Shown here in pieces: positions 8,660-19,501 of a stretch of 64,000 bases of DNA. The stretch is from Gluconobacter cerevisiae (GTDB lineage Bacteria; Pseudomonadota; Alphaproteobacteria; Acetobacterales; Acetobacteraceae), in contig NZ_JABCQO010000001.1 of NCBI RefSeq assembly GCF_015244675.1, forward strand, positions 496,001 through 560,000, given 5' to 3'. Position 1 is the first letter of the stretch, and every line of letters starts with the position of its first letter. The notes below the pieces were generated by a model. That model saw only the letters and a program-made list of their open reading frames with translations. It had not been told where the DNA came from and did not search any database. Both the position numbers and the translations under genes were made by a program.

Positions 8660-9574
8660 TCAGTCATTTTTCGTGATCGCCTGCGAGGAACGACCCAGCA
8701 GGGCTTCCAGCCATTGCGGACGCAGTTCACTGGTCAGAACACCGCCCACGATCAGCACAGCACCCAGCAGCGTCGCCGGAGGCAGATGATCGCCAGCCAG
8801 CCAGCCGACAAGCCCGCCCCAGACGGGCTCTCCGGCATAGATCACGGCCGCTTTTGTCGGAGAGACGGATTTCTGCGCCCAGTTCATCACGACCTGCACC
8901 AGCGCGCTCAAACCGCCCAGAGTCAGCGCACAGGCGATCCAGACCCACGAGAAGGCCGGAAGCGCTTCTCCCGAAACCGGGACCATCAGCCCGGCAAACA
9001 GACTTCCGGCAACAAGCTGCATGACCGTTATGCGCAGACTGTCCACACCGCGTGCATAAAGGCTGATGAGGACGATCTCGATTGCAATAGCAATCGCCGC
9101 ACACAGCGTCAGCAGATCGCCGCGACCGAAAGACAGCGACAGCGCCGCCGGCCCCGCCAGACAGACCAGCCCTGCGAACGCCAGTCCGATCCCAAGCCAG
9201 CTCATCAGGTGCGGCGCGCGGCGCAGGAAAGCCCACTGAAAGATCGGCACCAGCGGAACATACAGCGCCGTAATGAAAGCGGAGCGACTGCTGGTGATGT
9301 CGTGCAGCCCTGCGCTCTGCAACACGTATCCGATCGCCAGAGTAACGCCAATCAAGGTTCCGGCCCAGATTTCCCGCCGGTTGAAATCCAGCAGTTTCCG
9401 CCTGGCCATCAGCCCGACGAAAACTGCCGCCATCATGAAACGGACAAAAACGAAAAACCGCGGTCCGCAATGCTGCATGGCGGTATGCAGCACGAGAAAT
9501 GTTCCACCCCACAGAACTGTCACGCCTGTCAGCGCCAGCTCCTCTGGGGACGGCATGGAAAAATTGCGTTTCAC
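8660..9574 (-). CDS. EamA/DMT-family transporter
   Basis: A 304-aa inner-membrane protein with about ten hydrophobic helices in two EamA halves; WGGTFLVLHT in helix 1 and PVWGGLVGWLAG near the C-terminus mark the two repeats. The family exports or imports metabolites such as amino acids or drugs; the substrate is not deducible. Translation begins at GTG 9574, whose bases overlap the TGA of the upstream 62-aa gene (GTGA), so the two are probably translationally coupled. An internal ATG seven codons in is the alternative start. Confidence 0.85.
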   Translation of the reverse strand: MKRNFSMPSPEELALTGVTVLWGGTFLVLHTAMQHCGPRFFVFVRFMMAAVFVGLMARRKLLDFNRREIWAGTLIGVTLAIGYVLQSAGLHDITSSRSAFITALYVPLVPIFQWAFLRRAPHLMSWLGIGLAFAGLVCLAGPAALSLSFGRGDLLTLCAAIAIAIEIVLISLYARGVDSLRITVMQLVAGSLFAGLMVPVSGEALPAFSWVWIACALTLGGLSALVQVVMNWAQKSVSPTKAAVIYAGEPVWGGLVGWLAGDHLPPATLLGAVLIVGGVLTSELRPQWLEALLGRSSQAITKND

Positions 9575-9759
9575 TGGCTCTCAGCGCTCGTTGGGGGGGA
9601 TGAGACAACTTCATCCTGTGGACGGGCACGCTGCTGCTGTTTGCGGCGCATCAGATTGGCCCGGAGCGCTTTGGCTTCACGGCTTTCCCGCTCTTCCTTT
9701 GCGGCCGCAGCGCGGTCTCGGATGATCTGCTCCGTGGGTTTTCCGTCCTTACCGGTCAT
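9571..9759 (-). CDS. 62-aa highly charged protein, function unknown
   Basis: MTGKDGKPTEQIIRDR is followed by a long Ala/Arg/Glu/Lys helix (EERESREAKALRANLMRRKQ) and a Ser/Pro tail. This resembles the short charged proteins common in alphaproteobacteria that carry an ALRANLxRRKxQ pattern, whose function is unknown. Its first 11 bases overlap the 3' end of the glycosyltransferase gene, and its stop overlaps the transporter's GTG. This tight overlap on both sides argues for a real gene. An upstream in-frame ATG at 9810 would add 17 residues of poor quality. Confidence 0.65.
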   Translation of the reverse strand: MTGKDGKPTEQIIRDRAAAAKEERESREAKALRANLMRRKQQQRARPQDEVVSSPPTSAESQ

Positions 9760-10933
9760 GGTTCTGTTCCTCGAATGTCGTCCGCAGATGGGTGCCCAGA
9801 AGTTCATCATAAACGCCCAGCGTCCGGGCCTGCATCAGGTCTGTCGTATAGTTGGCAACGGCATGGGCGCGGGCTTTTTCCGCCAGCCAGTTCAACGCAT
9901 CCTCATCTGTTTCCAGTACGCTTTTCAACGCATCCGCCAGAGCATCCGCATCACCGGGTGGTACAACAAGACCCGTCTCGCCCGGCAGGATCGTTTCCAT
10001 CATGGCTCCCTGCGCCGTACCGATCACCGGACGGCCCATCATCTGCGCCTCGACCAGCGTCCGCCCGAACGGTTCGGGCCGGAGCGAGGGTGCCACGACA
10101 ACGGTCGCCAGATCACAGGCCGCAGGCATGTCCGTGCAGGTTCCGGCAAACCGGACCCGATCTTCAAGGCCGAGTTCCCGCACACGCTGTTGGAGTCTGC
10201 GCGAAAACTTCCGGTCGCCCTCGGGCCCCGCCAGAACACAGATCCACCCCGTATCCGCCCGATCCCGCAGGAGCGCCAGCGCCTCGATCAGAACGCCCTG
10301 CCCTTTCCAGTCCGTCAATCGTGCGGGCATGAGAATGACGTCTTCGCCATGCAGCACACCCCAGGATTCGGCAAGTTTCTGGACGCGCTCGCCGGAAATC
10401 ACACCGGGCTCGAAGTCCTGCGGGTCTGCGCCACGCGGAATAACGCGCAAACGGCTTTCCGGCACACCGTATTCGCTACGCAGGCGGCCCGCAATGAACT
10501 CCGAAATGGCGATGACCCGCGCGCCCCGCGCCAGCACGGAATTATAGAGTTTCTTGCCCCACCATGTGGCCTCGTGAACGCCGTGCCATGTCGTTACGAG
10601 CGGGATGTTCTCCCGGCGACACGCGATCCATGCTGCCCAAGCCGGAATCCGCGAACGCGCGTGCACGAGGTCCACGCCTTCACGCCGGATGATCGCCTGA
10701 AGATCCCGTGCTCGACGCAGGACGGCGAAAGGCGATTTTATCTTCAGATCAAGGTCGATATGCCGCCCGCCCGCATGACGAAGCTGCACCAGAAGCCGCC
10801 CCGGACGCGAGGCCACGAGCGCGGTCCCGCCGCCTTGTGTGATGGCAGAGGCAATCTCGACAGCCCCGCGTTCCAGACCGCCGGTGCCCAGCGCCGGAAG
10901 AACCTGAAGAATGACGGGAGAGCGGTCGGTCAT
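9749..10933 (-). CDS. glycosyltransferase, GT4 family
   Basis: A 394-aa GT-B-fold enzyme that transfers a sugar from a nucleotide donor, probably to a lipid or polysaccharide acceptor. The N-terminal LPALGTGGLERGAVEIA is the acceptor-side glycine loop; the donor side has MPARLTDWKGQ and the E-x7-E motif in EPFGRTLVEAQMMGRPV at about residues 299-315. The gene starts the leftward run and overlaps the 62-aa gene by 11 bases. LPS or capsule synthesis is the usual role, but no partner genes here say which. Confidence 0.88.
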   Translation of the reverse strand: MTDRSPVILQVLPALGTGGLERGAVEIASAITQGGGTALVASRPGRLLVQLRHAGGRHIDLDLKIKSPFAVLRRARDLQAIIRREGVDLVHARSRIPAWAAWIACRRENIPLVTTWHGVHEATWWGKKLYNSVLARGARVIAISEFIAGRLRSEYGVPESRLRVIPRGADPQDFEPGVISGERVQKLAESWGVLHGEDVILMPARLTDWKGQGVLIEALALLRDRADTGWICVLAGPEGDRKFSRRLQQRVRELGLEDRVRFAGTCTDMPAACDLATVVVAPSLRPEPFGRTLVEAQMMGRPVIGTAQGAMMETILPGETGLVVPPGDADALADALKSVLETDEDALNWLAEKARAHAVANYTTDLMQARTLGVYDELLGTHLRTTFEEQNHDR

Positions 10934-11040
10934 GATGGTTCTGCGGGGCCTGTTCCGGAAAGAGTATTTTCAGACGAAAACAGCCTGTAGCCGGGTCTGC
11001 ATCCCCTTCCCACCCGAAAAATGGAAAAACGACTATCCTG

Positions 11041-11100
11041 AACGACGAAGGGGCGGCCCCCGTGCCATTTCCGGCACGAAAACCACCCCTCTTCGTCTGC
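11041..11100 (-). terminator. structured 3' region of sldA
   Basis: Nested inverted repeats: GACGAAG 11044-11050 with CTTCGTC 11091-11097, a gapped GC stem inside, and an apical GTGCC/GGCAC hairpin (11062-11077). It starts about 26 bp after the sldA stop. The U run on the minus strand is weak and lies beyond the structure, so it may be a terminator or a 3'-stabilising structure. Confidence 0.45.
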
Positions 11101-11125
11101 CCGGAAGCGGAAGCCCCCGGTTTTA

Positions 11126-13345
11126 TCAGCCCTTGTGATCGGGCAGGGCGTAAACCACGAGCTGGTCGCTGACCGGCGTCATCATGAAGTGATGTCCACC
11201 TGCCATGATGGCGACGTACTGGTGACCATTGGCCTCATAGGTCATCGGGTTAGCCTGACCGCCGCCCGGCAGGACTGCGCTCCAGACCACCTTGCCAGTG
11301 TGTTCGTCGATAGCGCGGATCTGGTTATCCGTAGCCGCAGCGATGAACACCAGACCGCCAGCCGTCACGACAGAGCCACCATTGTTCGGTGTACCGATTT
11401 CCCAGGGCAGACCAGTCGGCAGACCCCACGGGCCATTGGCACGAGCCGTTCCCAGCGGATGCTGCCACAGCACCTTCTGGCCATGCTTCATGTCGATGGC
11501 CGTAATCATGCCGTAGGGCGGACGGTTGCACATCATGCCCGTGTACTGGTTCCAGAACGGGGTCACGACAATACCGTAAGGCGTGCCGTCCATGGCGCCG
11601 TTACCTTCGGCTCCGCCACCACCCGGCTTGTAGTTCGGGTCGTCGATCGGCATCAGGCCAAGCTGATCGGCCTTCTTGCGGGTCACGAGCTGGTCGTACA
11701 TCGGGGTGATGTTCCAGTTCGCAATCAGGATACCGCTCTGCGGATCATAGGACATGGAGCCCCAGTCACTGCCGCCGTTATAGCCCGGATATTCGATCCA
11801 GGGCTTATCGACGCTCGGCGGCGTGAACTCACCCGTATAGTTCGCACGACGGAACTTCACGCGGCAGAAGAGCTGATCGATGGGGGACATGCCCCACATA
11901 TCGGTCTCTTTCAGGTCGGGCACGCGCAGGGCCGGCATCCCTGTGGACCAGGGCTGCGTCGGTGTACGTGGATCGCCCGGAATCACACCCGGCGACGGAG
12001 CAGGACGTTCCTCGACCGGCAGGATGGGCTTGCCGTCACGACGGTCGAGCACGAAGGTCTGGCCACGCTTGGTCGGCATGATGAGCGCCGGAACAGGCTG
12101 GCCATCCGGGCCAGGCATGTCCATCAGCGTCGCCTGCGAGCCGATGTCATAGTCCCAGACGTCCTTATGGGCCGTCTGGAAGACCCAGCGCGGTGCGCCT
12201 GTCTTCACATCGATAGCAACGACTGCGGAGGACACCTTGTTTTCTTCGGGGCTACGCAGCGCGCTGTAATAGTCCGAAGCCGAGTTGCCGGTCGGGACGT
12301 AAACGAGGCCAAGCGCGTTGTCGCCCGTCATGGCAGCCCAGGAGTTCGGCGTGCCGCGGCTGTAATGGTTGTTGCCGGTCGGCTGGCTGTGGTCGTTAGG
12401 ATTATTCACATCCCAGGCCCACAGGAACTTGCCGCTCTCGGCGTCGTAACCACGGATCACGCCTGACGGCGCCCAGCGGCGCTGGCCGTCGAGAACTTCG
12501 TGGTTCACCACGACCACACCGTTAATGACAGGCGGCGGCGTCGTCATGGATACGAAGCCCGGAACGGATTCGCCCAGACCCTGCATCAGGTTCACCTGAC
12601 CACCATGCCCGAAGCCCTCGCACAGATTGCCGGTCGCGGCATCAACCGCGATCAGGCGCATGTCGAGCGTGCCTTCGAGAATACGGTTGTGACAGGGCTG
12701 ACCTTCCGGCACCTGGGACGACGTGAAATACGTCACGCCCTTACACGCAGCGGTGTAGGGGATGGATTCGTATTTCTCGTTGATGTTGTGACGCCAGATT
12801 TCCTTACCCGTTGCCGGGTCGAGCTTCATGATGTCGTTCTGCGCCGAACACATATAGAGGCCGTCACCCACCTTGATTGGCGTGGTTTCGGCTGCCCATT
12901 TGTTGACCTGTCCCGGACGCGGATAGCTGCCGGTATGGTAAACGAAAGCGACCTTGAGCTGATCGGCGTTCTGCGGCGTGATTTCGGACAGCGGCGAGTA
13001 GCGCGTCTGGCTGTCATCACGACCATAAGCAGACCAGTCACCCTGTGCAGGGGCAGCGCTCTGCTGCGGCACCATCTGCGGAACGTCGTTCGGGTCCATG
13101 GACCCGATATCCGGCAGGTTGGCGGCATTCACGCCCGGAGCCTGAGGCGCGTAAGGAGACGGGCCGGAAAAACGGCTTGTGCTGGCAGGAGTCGTTGCCG
13201 TCGGCTCGTCGGCATTGCCGGGGCCCGGAACGGAAGCCGTCGGCGAACCGCCACTTCCGGCAGGAGCGAACTGGGCATTGGCGGCCAGCGGAACGCAGGC
13301 CAGCGTCACGCAGGCTGCAGTAGCGAGAAGATAGGATCTGCGCAT
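11126..13345 (-). CDS. sldA: PQQ-dependent polyol (sorbitol/glycerol) dehydrogenase, large subunit
   Basis: A 739-aa quinoprotein with a signal peptide (MRRSYLLATAACVTLACVPL, cleaved near ANAQ), a Pro/Ser/Thr-rich linker to about residue 100, then an eight-bladed propeller. Repeated tryptophan-docking-type segments are visible (DPATGKEIWRHN, DAESGKFLWAWD, DVKTGAPRWVFQ, DEHTGKVVWSAV). It oxidises polyols such as D-sorbitol, glycerol, D-arabitol and gluconate on the periplasmic face and passes electrons to ubiquinone. It has no haem c motif, as expected for this type. Its ATG overlaps the sldB stop by one base, so the two form an operon. This is the strongest single marker for Gluconobacter. 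Confidence 0.95.
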   Translation of the reverse strand: MRRSYLLATAACVTLACVPLAANAQFAPAGSGGSPTASVPGPGNADEPTATTPASTSRFSGPSPYAPQAPGVNAANLPDIGSMDPNDVPQMVPQQSAAPAQGDWSAYGRDDSQTRYSPLSEITPQNADQLKVAFVYHTGSYPRPGQVNKWAAETTPIKVGDGLYMCSAQNDIMKLDPATGKEIWRHNINEKYESIPYTAACKGVTYFTSSQVPEGQPCHNRILEGTLDMRLIAVDAATGNLCEGFGHGGQVNLMQGLGESVPGFVSMTTPPPVINGVVVVNHEVLDGQRRWAPSGVIRGYDAESGKFLWAWDVNNPNDHSQPTGNNHYSRGTPNSWAAMTGDNALGLVYVPTGNSASDYYSALRSPEENKVSSAVVAIDVKTGAPRWVFQTAHKDVWDYDIGSQATLMDMPGPDGQPVPALIMPTKRGQTFVLDRRDGKPILPVEERPAPSPGVIPGDPRTPTQPWSTGMPALRVPDLKETDMWGMSPIDQLFCRVKFRRANYTGEFTPPSVDKPWIEYPGYNGGSDWGSMSYDPQSGILIANWNITPMYDQLVTRKKADQLGLMPIDDPNYKPGGGGAEGNGAMDGTPYGIVVTPFWNQYTGMMCNRPPYGMITAIDMKHGQKVLWQHPLGTARANGPWGLPTGLPWEIGTPNNGGSVVTAGGLVFIAAATDNQIRAIDEHTGKVVWSAVLPGGGQANPMTYEANGHQYVAIMAGGHHFMMTPVSDQLVVYALPDHKG

Positions 13346-13728
13346 CAGACGGCTCCCCTCAGGGTGCGGCGGGTTTCCAGTCGGCGAAGAACCGGAATGG
13401 TGAGGAAAACAAGAATACCCAGCATCGTCGGACCCATGGCGCGCGGCATGAGATCAATTGGGCTGAAACCTACTTCCCACAGCGACCAGACCCATGTGTA
13501 GGCAAGCGCACCCAGATAAAGAAATGCGCCGATTGTGCGTCCCAGAACCATGAACACGCCGCTGGCAACCAGCAGAATGCCACACAAAACGTAATAGACG
13601 GAGCCGCCCAGCATCGCGAGTTCTGCACCCTCGATGACAAAGAACAGACCCACCAGAACGATAACAACCCCGAGCACGAACGTGAGCCACTCGGTCAGGG
13701 TCCTGTTGCCATAATAAGTATTTGGCAT
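13345..13728 (-). CDS. sldB: polyol dehydrogenase membrane subunit
   Basis: A 127-aa protein with four hydrophobic segments (about residues 13-32, 38-60, 66-84 and 97-115) that resembles the N-terminal membrane anchor of membrane glucose dehydrogenases. It anchors SldA and is needed for its activity. A strong AGGAGG site at 13738-13743 lies nine bases before the ATG. It is the first gene of the sldBA operon and shares one base with sldA at the junction (TGATG). Confidence 0.95.
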   Translation of the reverse strand: MPNTYYGNRTLTEWLTFVLGVVIVLVGLFFVIEGAELAMLGGSVYYVLCGILLVASGVFMVLGRTIGAFLYLGALAYTWVWSLWEVGFSPIDLMPRAMGPTMLGILVFLTIPVLRRLETRRTLRGAV

Positions 13729-13834
13729 CGGTGAAAGCCTCCTGCACTGATACCCCGGACGGTAATTCCGGACTTTCAGGAAAGCTACGGCTCTTTTGCA
13801 ATATTTCTATGTTTCACTCTAACAAAAGCGTGTG

Positions 13835-13863
13835 CGAATACAGTTTTATTTCGGTGAATTCAA
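13835..13863 (-). promoter_or_regulatory. candidate sldBA promoter
   Basis: On the minus strand TTGAAT (13858-13863) and TATTCG (13835-13840) are separated by 17 bases within an AT-rich stretch about 105 bp before the sldB start. The -35 is fair and the -10 weak; no other clearer pair was seen in the 151-bp gap. Confidence 0.25.
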
Positions 13864-13879
13864 ATAACCGTGATCCTTA

Positions 13880-15022
13880 TTACCCGGCAGGAATCGTGAC
13901 AACAGCGCCACCCGTATGATTCGTTGCCGCAAGGGCCGCCAGAACCTGAACCATCGTAAAGGCCAGTTTGCTCTGGAAATCCCGGTCACTGATCCAGAAC
14001 CACGCATTGTGATAGCTGACGGCAGCATAGGGGCCGTCAGGTTCTTCCTTACTTGAATGGATCACGACTTCTGGCCGATTCTCGATTCCAACCTGACCAA
14101 TCGTCGGCGGCGTGCGACCGGCCTTGATGTCTCCTTCCGGAACCTCGACCTCATAGGCAAGCTGCGTCAACATCGCGAGCATTGAGCGTGTCAGGATCGC
14201 AATCTGACCCGGATGCTTGGGATAAGGCCCATAGACGATCTCGGCCTCTTCCGCCGTCGGGTCGAGATGCAGCAGACGGCGCACTTCCGCCTGAATCGCA
14301 AGCAGATTACTTTCCGAAGTGGAGGTCAGAACAAGATAGGACCGTTCAGGCCCCGGACCACCGCCATTACTGTCCGACTTGCCGCCATTCTTCTTGCTGT
14401 CTGTCGGCGTCACAGGATCGGTCGTGATCCGGATAGTCATGGCTCCAGCGACTTGAAGCTGACGCAGGTCGTGCAGCAGCAGATAAAACCGCACGGACCC
14501 GCCGCCGAACGGTCCTGCACCGAGGCCCCGCACATTGGACAGACCATCAATGGACTGCGCCGTCAGACGCAGCAGCGTGTCGATCGGCAGACCGCCAAGG
14601 CTGAGCGGCATGATGACGGTCGGCGAAATCGGGCGGACCACGTTCTCGGCATATTGCTGCCCCGTCACGGGCTGATAGGTGAAAGTCGGGCTTTCCCCCA
14701 TCGACATCGTACCTGTTCCGAACAGGTAATTCCCGACCGCCGTTGCCGGGTAGGCATAAAAGCCGCCGCTGACGCTCTTGGAAACGCTGTACCCCGCAAT
14801 GACCTGCGTCGTGTCGAGGAAGGTCGGCGGATCGGCGTAACGCAGTCGCACGATGTTGAGCAGCATCTCGTGCTTCTGGGTATCTCCCAGCGCACGGGAA
14901 TATTCGAGCTGGTCATTACGCAGCTTCCCCGGTCCCATCGGACCACAGGCGGAAAGCCCGATTGCAGAAAAACAGGTCAGGGCAGCCAGCAGCGTGGCAC
15001 GAAAGTAGGGATGATTCGGCAT
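13880..15022 (-). CDS. 380-aa lipoprotein, function unknown
   Basis: A signal sequence ends in a lipobox (AIGLSAC, Cys at about residue 26), so it is a lipid-anchored envelope protein. The body contains a conserved-looking block RYADPPTFLDTTQVIAGYS at about residues 60-78, which I have seen only in uncharacterised proteobacterial lipoproteins, and a low-complexity KKNGGKSDSNGGGPGP linker near residue 215. It reads toward sldB but a 151-bp promoter-containing gap separates them. It is divergent from dnaK. I cannot assign a function. Confidence 0.8.
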   Translation of the reverse strand: MPNHPYFRATLLAALTCFSAIGLSACGPMGPGKLRNDQLEYSRALGDTQKHEMLLNIVRLRYADPPTFLDTTQVIAGYSVSKSVSGGFYAYPATAVGNYLFGTGTMSMGESPTFTYQPVTGQQYAENVVRPISPTVIMPLSLGGLPIDTLLRLTAQSIDGLSNVRGLGAGPFGGGSVRFYLLLHDLRQLQVAGAMTIRITTDPVTPTDSKKNGGKSDSNGGGPGPERSYLVLTSTSESNLLAIQAEVRRLLHLDPTAEEAEIVYGPYPKHPGQIAILTRSMLAMLTQLAYEVEVPEGDIKAGRTPPTIGQVGIENRPEVVIHSSKEEPDGPYAAVSYHNAWFWISDRDFQSKLAFTMVQVLAALAATNHTGGAVVTIPAG

Positions 15023-15174
15023 AGCTGTGTGAAGACTGTCCCATTGGCAGGCAAAGCGGAAGGCCCGACCTTACTAAAGGGCGGCGCGCATATCTGAAAC
15101 CGCCATCTTTCTTTTGAATGCCCTTTTCACTGCGAGACAGGACAAGATTCTCGACGAAATGTGTCGTCCAAGTG

Positions 15175-15203
15175 CTTGAAACACCTTCCAGCCTTGCCTA
15201 GAT
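15175..15203 (+). promoter_or_regulatory. sigma-32 (RpoH) type promoter of dnaK
   Basis: CTTG at 15175-15178 (within CTTGAAA), an 18-base spacer, then CCTAGAT at 15197-15203. This matches the alphaproteobacterial heat-shock consensus CTTG-N17/18-CyTATnT with one mismatch. It lies about 100 bp before the dnaK ATG. No CIRCE element was seen. Confidence 0.7.
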
Positions 15204-15304
15204 CAGTAGTCGAAACACAGGCCCGTGAGGGTCTGGGGACGTCAATAGGGTTCGATCCGGTGCCTCACAGGGCCGGGACGGACCGCTGAGAGGACTGATT
15301 TTAC

Positions 15305-17209
<1,905 letters not shown>

Positions 17210-17263
17210 TCGGGTGACTTTCCCGGATGGAGCGCAACGCTCCGTCCGGCCCTGTTTTCCGAG

Positions 17264-17298
17264 GGCGCCCGTTCCCGCAAGGGGGTGGGCGCCATTCT
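17264..17298 (+). terminator. hairpin between dnaK and dnaJ
   Basis: GGCGCCC 17264-17270 pairs with GGGCGCC 17287-17293 around a CCC-GCAA-GGG apex and is followed by a T-rich run (ATTCTTGTTTTT). It looks like an intrinsic terminator inside the dnaK-dnaJ gap and could lower dnaJ expression relative to dnaK. Confidence 0.65.
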
Positions 17299-17354
17299 TG
17301 TTTTTCCGGCCCATAACAGGGACCGCCTTCCGGAACGCCCCCTAAGGACCGAAC

Positions 17355-18497
17355 ATGGCCATCAAAATCGACTATTACGAATCCCTTGAAGTCTCCCGCA
17401 CAGCCTCGCCGGACGAGCTGAAAAAAGCCTTCCGCAAGCAGGCCATGCGGTACCATCCCGACCGCAATCCGGGTGACGACGCCGCCGAGCAGAAATTCAA
17501 GGAAATCAACGAAGCGTATGATGTTCTGAAGGACGGGCAAAAGCGCGCGGCCTATGACCAGTACGGCCATGATGCCTTCGAAGGTGGCATGGGCGGAATG
17601 GGCGGCGGCTTCGGCGGTGGTTTTGCCGGTGCGGGTGGTCTGGGCGATATCTTCGACCAGATGTTCGGAGACATGATGGGTGGCCGTCGGGGTGGTGGAC
17701 GCCGGACCGGGGCCGATGTCCAGGTTCAGGTCGAAATCACGCTGATGGAAGCCTTCACCGGCGTGAAGAAGAATGTCGAGGTCCGCACCCGCGTGGCCTG
17801 CGAGTCCTGTCATGGTTCGGGCTCGGCTGATCCCAAGGCGGGCAGCACCACCTGCCCGACCTGTCACGGTGCGGGCAAGGTCCGGGCGCAGCAGGGCTTT
17901 TTCCTCGTCGAACGCCCCTGCCCGACCTGTCATGGTTCGGGCCGGACCGTCGCCAATCCGTGCAAGGTCTGTCACGGCACGGGAACGCAGGCAAAGACCG
18001 AAACCATCAGCATCGACATTCCGGCTGGTGTCGAGGATGGCACCCGCATCCGCATGGCGGGCAAGGGCGAGGCCGGTGGCGAAGGCGTGCAGCCGGGCGA
18101 TCTATATGTGCACGTCTCCGTTCTGTCGCATGACATTTTCCAGCGCGACGGGGCGAACATCTATTGCCGCGTTCCGCTGCGCATGACGCAGGCGGCTCTG
18201 GGCACGGAAGTGGAAGTTCCGGTCGTGGATGGCGGCCGTACTAAGGTCCGCATCCCTGCCGGAACACAGACCGGCGAGACGTTCCGTCTGCGCGGCAAGG
18301 GCTTCTCGGTCCTGCGCTCCTCAGCCCGTGGGGACATGTATATTCAGGTCTCAGTCGAGACGCCGAGCCATCTGACGAAGCGGCAGCGCGAGCTTCTCGA
18401 AGAATTCGAGAAGGAAGCCGGGGACGACCATGCCAAGGGCAGCCCCGAAAGCAGCGGCTTCTTCGCCAAGGTCCGCGACTTCTTCGAGGGTCGCTGA
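17355..18497 (+). CDS. dnaJ: co-chaperone DnaJ (Hsp40)
   Basis: A 380-aa type I J-protein. Order: J domain with the HPD motif in [10 protein letters not shown] (about residues 29-38), a G/F-rich segment ([14 protein letters not shown]) and a zinc-binding domain with four CxxCxGxG repeats starting at [24 protein letters not shown] and CKVCHGTG. The C-terminal substrate-binding domain follows. It stimulates the DnaK ATPase. It lies 145 bp after dnaK with a terminator-like hairpin between them and is closed by a strong terminator. Confidence 0.98.
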   Translation: MAIKIDYYESLEVSRTASPDELKKAFRKQAMRYHPDRNPGDDAAEQKFKEINEAYDVLKDGQKRAAYDQYGHDAFEGGMGGMGGGFGGGFAGAGGLGDIFDQMFGDMMGGRRGGGRRTGADVQVQVEITLMEAFTGVKKNVEVRTRVACESCHGSGSADPKAGSTTCPTCHGAGKVRAQQGFFLVERPCPTCHGSGRTVANPCKVCHGTGTQAKTETISIDIPAGVEDGTRIRMAGKGEAGGEGVQPGDLYVHVSVLSHDIFQRDGANIYCRVPLRMTQAALGTEVEVPVVDGGRTKVRIPAGTQTGETFRLRGKGFSVLRSSARGDMYIQVSVETPSHLTKRQRELLEEFEKEAGDDHAKGSPESSGFFAKVRDFFEGR

Positions 18498-18517
18498 TCT
18501 TTATCAGGCCTACGAAA

Positions 18518-18555
18518 AACCCCGGTGCCCTTCCTGAAAGCACCGGGGTTTTTTA
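18518..18555. terminator. intrinsic terminator shared by dnaJ and aroE-like gene
   Basis: A perfect 11-bp stem (18518-18528 with 18540-18550, AACCCCGGTGC arm) with an 11-nt loop, followed by TTTTTA on the plus strand and preceded by A residues giving a U run on the minus strand. It sits between convergent genes and can serve both. Confidence 0.88.
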
Positions 18556-18571
18556 TGTCAGTTTTTTTAGA

Positions 18572-19426
18572 TCAGGCCGCGCCGAAAATATCCTTCAGGG
18601 TCTTTTCCATCACCCCGGCATCCAGCGTTTTGCCCAGCCAGTGCTCCACGCCGATCACGCCCTGATTGACCAGCATTCCAAGCCCGTCCAGCGCGGTGCA
18701 GCCTTTGCTTTCTGCCTCGCGCAGCAGGCGCGTTCTGGGCGGGTTCGGGATCACATCAGCGACGATCAGACCCTTACGCAGGGTTTCGACCTTCAGCGGC
18801 GGCATGGTTTCGGCATCGCCCAGACCGATGGAGGTCGCATTGATCAGAATGTCCACGTCCTGCGGCACGCTGGCGTCACCGTCCCAGGCCTGAACATCCG
18901 CCTTGGCCGACGTGTTGTCCCGGACGAGGGCAGCGATGGTTTCGGCTTTTTTCGGGTCGCGGTTCATGACGGTGATATGGGCGGCGGAGGCCAGACCCAG
19001 CTCCACGGCAATGGCGCGCGCGGCCCCGCCCGCACCCAGAAGCAGGACCTTCTTTCCGGACGGGTCCGTGACCTTTTTGAGAGAGGCCAGAAAGCCCTTG
19101 CCGTCCGTATTGTCGCCGATCAGACGGCCATCGCGGATGGAGACGCAGTTCACGGCCCCGATGATCCGGGCGGATTCGACCACTTCGTCCAGATGCTCGA
19201 TCACCTTGACCTTGTGCGGCAGGGAACAGTTAAACCCGACCCACTCCATAGCCTTGGCGCCTGCCACGGCGTCCTTCAGACCCTCGGCCTTGACGTCACA
19301 GTTGATGTAGCGCGCATCAATGTTGTGGTGCTGGTAGGCGGCCTCGATCATGGCGACAGTGGGGTTGTCGTCGCAGGGTGTCGAGAACGATCCCGTCAGG
19401 ATGCTGCGGAAATTCTGCTGGCTCAT
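18572..19426 (-). CDS. shikimate dehydrogenase-family oxidoreductase, atypical N-terminus
   Basis: A 284-aa AroE-family protein. It keeps the catalytic Lys (CSLPHKVKVIEHLD), the Asp of NTDGKGF, the NADP-binding GAGGAARAIAVEL loop and the C-terminal MLVNQGVIGVEHWLG. The substrate-binding serine motif of canonical AroE (GxPIxHSxSP) is replaced by TGSFSTPCDDNP at about residues 10-21, so the ligand may be shikimate, quinate or something related. The start at 19426 is supported by a GAGGAG site. It is a cytosolic enzyme; the biosynthetic aroE may lie elsewhere in the genome. Confidence 0.75.
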   Translation of the reverse strand: MSQQNFRSILTGSFSTPCDDNPTVAMIEAAYQHHNIDARYINCDVKAEGLKDAVAGAKAMEWVGFNCSLPHKVKVIEHLDEVVESARIIGAVNCVSIRDGRLIGDNTDGKGFLASLKKVTDPSGKKVLLLGAGGAARAIAVELGLASAAHITVMNRDPKKAETIAALVRDNTSAKADVQAWDGDASVPQDVDILINATSIGLGDAETMPPLKVETLRKGLIVADVIPNPPRTRLLREAESKGCTALDGLGMLVNQGVIGVEHWLGKTLDAGVMEKTLKDIFGAA

Positions 19427-19501
19427 GAGAGGCTCCTCGGATCTGTGCAGTCTTGCTTGCACACGACATGACGCCCGAGAGCGCAGAACGTCCATTCACA
19501 T

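Noticed and set aside
8714-10990. 758-aa plus-strand open frame across the EamA and glycosyltransferase genes
   Set aside because: It is antisense to three well-supported genes and has Arg/Gln/His-rich noise composition typical of a GC-rich shadow frame.
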